From Pseudobdellovibrionaceae bacterium (lineage in GTDB: Bacteria; Bdellovibrionota; Bdellovibrionia; Bdellovibrionales; Bdellovibrionaceae): DNA of 64,000 nt. Positions 59,118-64,000 of the stretch are shown piece after piece. The position numbers and the translations under genes are program-made. A model generated the notes under the pieces. That model had not been told where the DNA came from, did no database searches, and saw only the letters and a list, made by a program, of their open reading frames with translations. The stretch is from positions 1-64,000 of the forward strand of contig JAHBUW010000018.1 of NCBI GenBank assembly GCA_019637875.1, written 5' to 3'. The stretch's first letter is position 1, and every line of letters begins with the position of its first letter.

Positions 59118-60251
59118 TCAAGACTCGGGAAATTTTCCTGAGGTCGAATTGAGCGGGCTTTGGGCGCGGTAAATGTCAAAAAGTTCGGCGATCTGATTTC
59201 GCTCGGCCACGACGAAGTCACGGATCGCCTCTTCAAAACGCGGATCGAAAATGCGGTGGGCGCTGTAAGTGAGTCGCGGCAAAAACCCGCGCAGAAATTT
59301 GTGTTCGCCCTGTGCTCCCGCCTCGAAAAGACGAAGTCCCTTCTCGAAGACGTATTCGAGTCCTTGGTAGTAGCAGAGTTCGAAATGCAAGGACCGGTAC
59401 GCCGCCCGCGCGCCCCAATGCCGACCGAAGAGCGTATCGCCCTTGATGAAATTCAGCGCGCCCGCGACCGGTTCGCCTTGCGCGTCCCGCGCGAGCACGA
59501 AAAGGATGCGGTCTTTCATCGTCTTGAAGATCTCGGTGAAGAACTCGGGCGTCAGGTACTCGTGCCCGCCGCGTTTTTCAACCGTGAGGCCGTAAAGCTC
59601 GGCCATGAGTTCACCGTGTTCCGGGGTCAGTTCATTCCCGGTCAGACGCTCGATACGGACACCGCTCGCGGCGACCTCTTCACGTTCGCGACGAATTTCG
59701 CGGCGACGCTTGGCTTTGAAGCGCGCCAAGTAATCCGCGAAGTTCCGATCCTCCGTCGGACGCAAATAATGATACTGGTAGCTGTGACGGATCAGGTAGC
59801 CCGCCTCTTCAAAGCGTGGAATCTCCTCTTCCGCGATGAAGAGCGCATGGACGGAGGAATCCCCCTCGGCCCGCGCGCGTTCGGCGATCTCGTGGGGAAA
59901 ATTCCCTTCTCCCAGAAGCCTGGGCCCCGTCGCGGGTGTGAACGGCACCGCCATGACCCGCTTTGGATAGTAGCGCCCCCCATGATGCTCATAGGCCTGC
60001 GCCCACTGGAAATCGAAAATATATTCACCGTAACTGTTCGTCTTCTGGAAGCTGACCGCGGCGCCCACAAGCCGATCTTGATCGTAGCGGGCTTCGATGC
60101 GGGGGTACCACCCCGTTCGACGCCCTAAAGAACCGCTCACCTCAAGCGCGCGCAAAAATTCATAATCCCAGAAGGGAAAATTTTTCGGGGCGAGGGCAGA
60201 CCATGCCTCGGGCGAGAGCTCAAGAATGCTGTTGTGAACGTGGGTCTTCAT
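59118..60251 (-). CDS. FemAB/GNAT-like protein (PF04339-type)
   Basis: 377 residues: FPFWDYEFLRALEVSGSLG, QAYEHHGGRYYPKRVMAVPF, ARFKAKRRREIRREREEVAA, NFIKGDTLFGRHWGA, HFELCYYQGLEYVFEKGLRL, GAQGEHKFLRGF, all typical of the PF04339 group of GNAT/FemAB-fold proteins. Their reaction is not established; peptidoglycan or amino-acid acyl transfer has been proposed. Ends 48 bp from the rhomboid gene. Confidence 0.87.
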   Translation of the reverse strand: MKTHVHNSILELSPEAWSALAPKNFPFWDYEFLRALEVSGSLGRRTGWYPRIEARYDQDRLVGAAVSFQKTNSYGEYIFDFQWAQAYEHHGGRYYPKRVMAVPFTPATGPRLLGEGNFPHEIAERARAEGDSSVHALFIAEEEIPRFEEAGYLIRHSYQYHYLRPTEDRNFADYLARFKAKRRREIRREREEVAASGVRIERLTGNELTPEHGELMAELYGLTVEKRGGHEYLTPEFFTEIFKTMKDRILFVLARDAQGEPVAGALNFIKGDTLFGRHWGARAAYRSLHFELCYYQGLEYVFEKGLRLFEAGAQGEHKFLRGFLPRLTYSAHRIFDPRFEEAIRDFVVAERNQIAELFDIYRAQSPLNSTSGKFPES

Positions 60252-60326
60252 TGTTAAGTGACGGGACTCATTTGAGGGAACATCCAGAGCGCAGCTTTCC
60301 ACCGAGAGGCATCGAAAGACAAGGGA

Positions 60327-60638
60327 ATGACACGAACGGGCATCGAAACCGAAGATCAAATCCAAGAGCAAACGACCAAACCGAAGATGTTCGTGGTCTT
60401 TGTTCATAACGATCCGGTCACGCCCCGTGGCTTCGTGGTTGAAGTGCTGACCCGTTACTTTCAGAAAAACGCCGAACAAGCGACGCAAATCATGATGACC
60501 GCCCACACCCAAGGCATGGGCGCGGTGGGCGTCTACACGTTAGAGATCGCCGAAACCCGTTCCTCCATCGCCAATCAGTACGCGCGGGAACAGGGCTTCC
60601 CCCTTCACTTCTCCGTCCAAGAGGAAGATCAAAAATGA
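60327..60638 (+). CDS. clpS: ATP-dependent Clp protease adaptor ClpS
   Basis: 103 residues: MFVVFVHNDPVTPRGFVVEV (the NDxxTP core), AEQATQIMMTAHTQGMGAVG and VYTLEIAETRSSIANQYARE, the family pattern. ClpS binds N-degron residues and passes substrates to ClpA(P). The N-terminal extension is acidic as usual. No clpA follows; the next frame (60635) overlaps by 4 bp. Confidence 0.92.
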   Translation: MTRTGIETEDQIQEQTTKPKMFVVFVHNDPVTPRGFVVEVLTRYFQKNAEQATQIMMTAHTQGMGAVGVYTLEIAETRSSIANQYAREQGFPLHFSVQEEDQK

Positions 60639-60913
60639 AACTCAGCTTCGCGCTTTCGCTCCTGATGCTCGTGTCCACTTCTCACTTTGCGCAGGCGGCC
60701 TCTCCCCGTTGCATCGAGAACTTGGTCAAGGGTGGTTACTGCAACGACACCCAAGCCGAGATCATCTGCGAGCTCGCTCCGCAAAGCGCCATCGGCTGCG
60801 CGATGGACATGGTGGACATGAAAATGTCGGCCGACATTTTCGACGCTCTCGACTACTGCCGTTTTCCCTTCCCCGCGCCCGCCGCACCTCCGAGGGTGTC
60901 CGCTTCGCGTTAG
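60635..60913 (+). CDS. Small exported Cys-containing protein
   Basis: 92 residues; signal peptide (MKLSFALSLLMLVSTSHFAQA) and four or five Cys in the mature part (PRCIENL, GGYCND, IICELAP, IGCAMD, DYCRFP). Its ATG overlaps the clpS stop, so the two are coupled although one is cytoplasmic and the other exported. Unknown function. Confidence 0.65.
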   Translation: MKLSFALSLLMLVSTSHFAQAASPRCIENLVKGGYCNDTQAEIICELAPQSAIGCAMDMVDMKMSADIFDALDYCRFPFPAPAAPPRVSASR

Positions 60914-61071
60914 GACCCTTGCCCGGGATTTTCTCCCGGAGATCTGGAAATTCAGAACAACTCTTATGTTCAGCGCGATTCAGGGAGTGAATCACGGGTG
61001 GCAAGGAACTTGAAGTTCCGTCACGGCATCGGGCTTCTGTCGAGCCCGCCAACCACAACAAGGAAGTCGTC

Positions 61072-61482
61072 ATGAAACTCGCATCGACCGTGCTCCTCGC
61101 CGCCCTCGCCCTTTCTCTTCCCTCTTTCGCCAACCAAACCGCTCCCGGACAACCGCCCGCGCAAAACACTAAAGAAGTCTCGATCGGTGTGAGCGAAGCT
61201 TATGTGCCCGCAGGTTTTGACTCGACCACCGAGGCCTACGTCATCGTGTCGGGCATGTTCAACAACGGCTGCTACCAGTGGTCGCGCGCCGAAGTCCGTC
61301 ACGTGGATGACTTCAATCACGAAGTCAGCACCTTCGCGAAAGTCAGCCCCGGAATGTGTCTGATGGTGCTGGTCCCCTACCAAAAAGAAGTGAAGCTGGG
61401 GACGCTGAAATCGGGTAAACACATCGTTCGCTTCGTCGGCGGCGATGCCACTTACCTGGAAAAAACCTTCGAAGTTGAATAA
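61072..61482 (+). CDS. Exported protein of unknown function
   Basis: 136 residues; signal peptide (MKLASTVLLAALALSLPSFA), Pro/Gln linker, then a small beta-sandwich-like domain (VSEAYVPAGFDSTTEAYVIV, GMFNNGCYQWSRAEVRH, GMCLMVLVPYQKEVKLG) with two Cys. It is 11 bp from the next lipoprotein gene and probably in one transcript with it. A GGAACT/AGTTCC hairpin lies upstream at 61005-61019. Confidence 0.7.
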   Translation: MKLASTVLLAALALSLPSFANQTAPGQPPAQNTKEVSIGVSEAYVPAGFDSTTEAYVIVSGMFNNGCYQWSRAEVRHVDDFNHEVSTFAKVSPGMCLMVLVPYQKEVKLGTLKSGKHIVRFVGGDATYLEKTFEVE

Positions 61483-61493
61483 GGACCGGGGAC

Positions 61494-62963
61494 ATGAAAC
61501 CGGCCTTCTTCCCGAAGACCATGACCGCGGGCCTGATCCAGGCCGGCGGTCTTTTTTTGAGCCCATGGACGCGTTTGGTGATCGGTCTTTTGTTTCTGGC
61601 TTCGATCACGGCGGGCTGTCAGCGCGCACGTTTTGAAAATCGCGTTTGGTCCGCGGCCTCGCCCGACGATCAAAGCCCGCAGGCGCTCTCGTGGGCGCAA
61701 GATTCGGACTTCACCGAACAGCAGATGGAACTTCACGTCGGAAATGAAACTCTTCTGCGCAAAGTGCAGAAGATCGACGGCGTCGAGGTCGAAGGTGCGG
61801 TGACGAAAGAAGTTCGTCTCGTGGACGATGACGCCTCGACCCCGGTGTACATCGCGCAACGAAAACTCGAAGGCGCGCTGAAGTTCCTGCCCCGCACGGA
61901 GCTTCTGCTTTACCGCGCGAACGAAGACCGGATCCGGCGGCAATACTTAAAAAATCTCGAAGCCGAGGGACTGCACGCCGACGCTCCGGGAAAAATCGTG
62001 ATCACCGAGCGTGATGGCAAGTTTTCGCCCGAGCTGCGGGTCGAGATCTCGGATCCGAAGACGGGACAATTCTTTCGCGACAGCTACAGCCTGACGGGGG
62101 TGCGCATCGAACGCGTCAACGTGGGGCTCAGCTTTAATGCAGAGACGCGGTTCGCGCAGGTCTTCCCGCAGGGGCCGCGCAAAAGTCAGCTGGCCTGGGT
62201 GCCCGTCTTTTGGACCCAAGCCTCGCCGAAGCTGACCGGGACCTATTTCAGCGTCACCTCCCGCTCGGGACAGACGCTGGGCGCAGCCAATGATCGTTAC
62301 GCCTTCGCGCTGGACGATCTGCGTTTCGATCAGCTGCAAGTCTACTACTTCGTCGAAAACTTTCTGAACGGTCTGCGCACGCGACACGGTTTTCAACTGC
62401 CGCTGCGCCTGCAAGTGGAGACCCACATCGGTTATCCGGAAAGCTCCAACGCCGCCCTTTACCACCAGAACATTCTGCGCTTCGGGACGGGCGACGGCGT
62501 CACTTACCGCGACCTGATGCGCGATCCGACCGTCGTCATGCACGAGGTCGCCCACGCGGTGATCGAAGCGCTCGCGCACCTGCCGCCCCAAGGTGAAGGC
62601 GGCGCGATCAACGAAGGGGTCGCGGATTTCCTGGCGGCCAGCTACCTGGATACGCCCCGTATGGGCGAAGACAGCTTTATCGGCGGTCCCTATCGTCGCA
62701 ATCTGGACAATTCAAAGAGCCTCGACGACCTCTCCGGAAAGACTTACGCCGACTCCGAGATCGTCAGCGGTTTTTTGTGGGCTCTGCGCAAAGAATGGGG
62801 CGCGGAAAAAACCGAGGCCTTCACCTTGCGACTTCTTGCCCGCCTGATGCCGGATGCGGATTTCGCGACCTTGCGGGCGCAAATGCACGAGCTGGGCGCG
62901 GGTCTGCCCGAAGCCGAGCGCGCGATTTTGGAAACGACTCTTCACGAAAGGAAATGGCAATGA
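61494..62963 (+). CDS. Lipoprotein zinc metallopeptidase (HEXXH plus downstream Glu)
   Basis: 489 residues; lipobox TAGC with Cys about 42. A long beta-rich N-terminal part is followed by HEVAHAVIEALAH (about 348-360) and GGAINEGVADFLAASY (about 367-382), which supply the two His and third-ligand Glu of thermolysin-like (gluzincin) peptidases. It is probably anchored in the outer membrane and digests peptides or proteins outside. Its stop overlaps the next start. Confidence 0.8.
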   Translation: MKPAFFPKTMTAGLIQAGGLFLSPWTRLVIGLLFLASITAGCQRARFENRVWSAASPDDQSPQALSWAQDSDFTEQQMELHVGNETLLRKVQKIDGVEVEGAVTKEVRLVDDDASTPVYIAQRKLEGALKFLPRTELLLYRANEDRIRRQYLKNLEAEGLHADAPGKIVITERDGKFSPELRVEISDPKTGQFFRDSYSLTGVRIERVNVGLSFNAETRFAQVFPQGPRKSQLAWVPVFWTQASPKLTGTYFSVTSRSGQTLGAANDRYAFALDDLRFDQLQVYYFVENFLNGLRTRHGFQLPLRLQVETHIGYPESSNAALYHQNILRFGTGDGVTYRDLMRDPTVVMHEVAHAVIEALAHLPPQGEGGAINEGVADFLAASYLDTPRMGEDSFIGGPYRRNLDNSKSLDDLSGKTYADSEIVSGFLWALRKEWGAEKTEAFTLRLLARLMPDADFATLRAQMHELGAGLPEAERAILETTLHERKWQ

Positions 62964-63403
62964 CGGAAACCCTGATCATCGTCGGGCTCTGGACCTTTTC
63001 GGCGTTACGTCCCGTGGAGGCGACGCCGGCAGGCGAGCTTCGCCACTTCATCAAAGCCCCCACCGCCACCGAAAAGATGATCTTCGAATTTCGCGAGGAC
63101 GGCACCGAACGCCTGCGCTGGGACCTTCTGGACGAGGGGAAGTTTTGTGAACGGACGAGCACCTACGTTTGGCAAAACAACGAGCTGACCTCGACGGTCA
63201 CCGCCCTTCATGAAGGGAACGATCCGTCCTGCGGGGCGGATCCCGAGATGGTGGTCGGGCAAACGACCACGACTCCGGCAAGAATTGAAAATAATCAACT
63301 GATCCTGACTCTGCCGGTCTCGACGGACCGGGCGGAGCTCGTCTTTGATCGAAATCCTGAATGGTGCCCCAAAGTTTTGGCCGAAGAGGAATCCTGCGGA
63401 TAG
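62960..63403 (+). CDS. Small beta-rich, possibly exported protein
   Basis: 147 residues; N-terminus (MTETLIIVGLWTFSALRPVE) is weakly hydrophobic, so export is uncertain. The rest is a lipocalin-like strand pattern (MIFEFREDGTERLRWDLLDE, ENNQLILTLP) with several Cys (KFCERT, PSCGAD, EWCPKV, EESCG). It overlaps the metallopeptidase gene by 4 bp and may be its partner or inhibitor. Confidence 0.6.
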   Translation: MTETLIIVGLWTFSALRPVEATPAGELRHFIKAPTATEKMIFEFREDGTERLRWDLLDEGKFCERTSTYVWQNNELTSTVTALHEGNDPSCGADPEMVVGQTTTTPARIENNQLILTLPVSTDRAELVFDRNPEWCPKVLAEEESCG

Positions 63404-63482
63404 CAGTGCTGCGCGGCATCGAGCAGTCCACGGGCTAAGACCGCGTGCCTGAAGGGTCGCTCTTTGGTAAGACTGAGAGCTT

Positions 63483-64000
63483 ATGAGCACCGAAAAATCG
63501 AAGACGCCCCTGTTCGCACCGGTCAAACCGGATGTTCAACTCCCTCGCCAAGAAGAGCAGCTTCTGGACACTTGGGATGCGGGACGAATTTTTCAGCGCT
63601 CCATGGATCCGGCCGGTCGCAAAACCTATTCGTTCTACGACGGCCCCCCGTTCGCGACGGGTCTTCCCCACTACGGACACTTGCTCGCGGGCGTGATCAA
63701 AGACGTCGTTCCCCGCTACTGGACGATGAAGGGTTATACCGTGCCCCGCCGTTTCGGTTGGGACTGCCACGGCCTGCCGGTCGAATACGAAATCAACAAG
63801 ACCCACAAGATCGAAAGCCGCAAAGACGTCTTCAAGATGGGCGTCGACAATTACAACGCCGCTTGCCGCGGGATCGTGAAACGCTACTCGGAAGAGTGGA
63901 AGACCACCGTCCGGCGCGTGGGCCGCTGGGTCGATATGGAAAACCCCTACTTCACCATGGACGTGGAGTTCATGCAGTCGGTGTGGTGGGTCTTCCAACA
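63483..64000 (+). CDS. ileS: Isoleucyl-tRNA synthetase, 5' part (gene runs past the window)
   Basis: The first 172 residues of class I IleRS: FYDGPPFATGLPHYGHLLAG with the HIGH motif as HYGH, then VPRRFGWDCHGLPVEYEINK. The sequence around DGPPFATGLPHYGH and the short N-terminus resemble the eukaryote-like IleRS2 type rather than the common bacterial type. It charges tRNA-Ile. The 3' end, including the KMSKS motif, is outside the window. Confidence 0.92.
   Translation, partial: MSTEKSKTPLFAPVKPDVQLPRQEEQLLDTWDAGRIFQRSMDPAGRKTYSFYDGPPFATGLPHYGHLLAGVIKDVVPRYWTMKGYTVPRRFGWDCHGLPVEYEINKTHKIESRKDVFKMGVDNYNAACRGIVKRYSEEWKTTVRRVGRWVDMENPYFTMDVEFMQSVWWVFQ

Overview
The window looks like chromosome of a GC-rich Gram-negative bacterium. 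The many exported proteins (type I and lipoprotein signals), the Bdellovibrio-type small genes around the mobile element, a ClpS, an outer-membrane patatin and several C-terminal-Phe beta-barrel proteins suggest the Bdellovibrionota (Bdellovibrio relatives). That placement is inference from gene families; no rRNA gene is present to confirm it.

Layout. (1) 1-18.9 kb is GC-rich chromosome: exported proteins of unknown function, a patatin-type phospholipase, a polytopic membrane protein, a Ppx/GppA-like lipoprotein, an MFS exporter, a lone receiver protein, a LysR regulator, a ClC channel, a GST, VOC, DoxX-like, NTF2-like and HAD proteins. Two deletion scars lie here: a tam methyltransferase that lost its SAM-binding motif, and a junction that truncates both an hmuT-like haemin-binding gene and an hxlR-type regulator. 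(2) 19282-40536 is a visibly lower-GC genomic island inserted at the 3' end of a tRNA-Pro(CGG) gene and bounded by an 11-bp direct repeat. It carries a CDF exporter, an ArsR-controlled Czc-type RND efflux operon with an unusually small adaptor, an ECF sigma factor with a membrane anti-sigma candidate, copper-handling genes (HMA protein, MerT-like protein, CusF-like protein, DUF305 protein, P1B ATPase, CueR, a multicopper oxidase with a beta-barrel-like tail, a TRASH-like protein), decayed genes, and a large serine recombinase at the right end. (3) 40.6-47.2 kb is chromosome with a split XRE/TIGR02147-like regulator between two tiny glycine-rich exported peptides, more small exported proteins, and a 917-residue lipoprotein with thrombospondin-like and Hint domains. 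(4) 47.4-52.6 kb is a tight operon of MmsA-type dehydrogenase, GTP cyclohydrolase II homologue, DUF1688 (URC4), upp and udk, matching the URC uracil-degradation gene set. (5) 52.6-64 kb holds exported proteins, an acyltransferase/OlsB-like fusion coupled to an HEXXH protein, an L,D-transpeptidase, a rhomboid protease, a FemAB-like protein, clpS, and the start of ileS.

How the island genes work together. Three promoters with the same ECF-type motif (GTCACAA, exactly 15 bp, CGTA) lie before the sigma gene, before the outer-membrane/HMA/MerT-like operon, and before the multicopper oxidase. Two CueR-type dyads control the ATPase operon and cueR itself. A perfect 11-bp inverted repeat at the start of arsR is the likely operator of the RND operon. 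The island therefore has three separate metal-responsive circuits. At the island ends the recombinase reading frame runs through the right att repeat into antisense tRNA sequence. In the excised circle it would continue in frame into a helix-turn-helix/recombinase-like reading frame at the left end, so integration would replace the integrase C-terminus.
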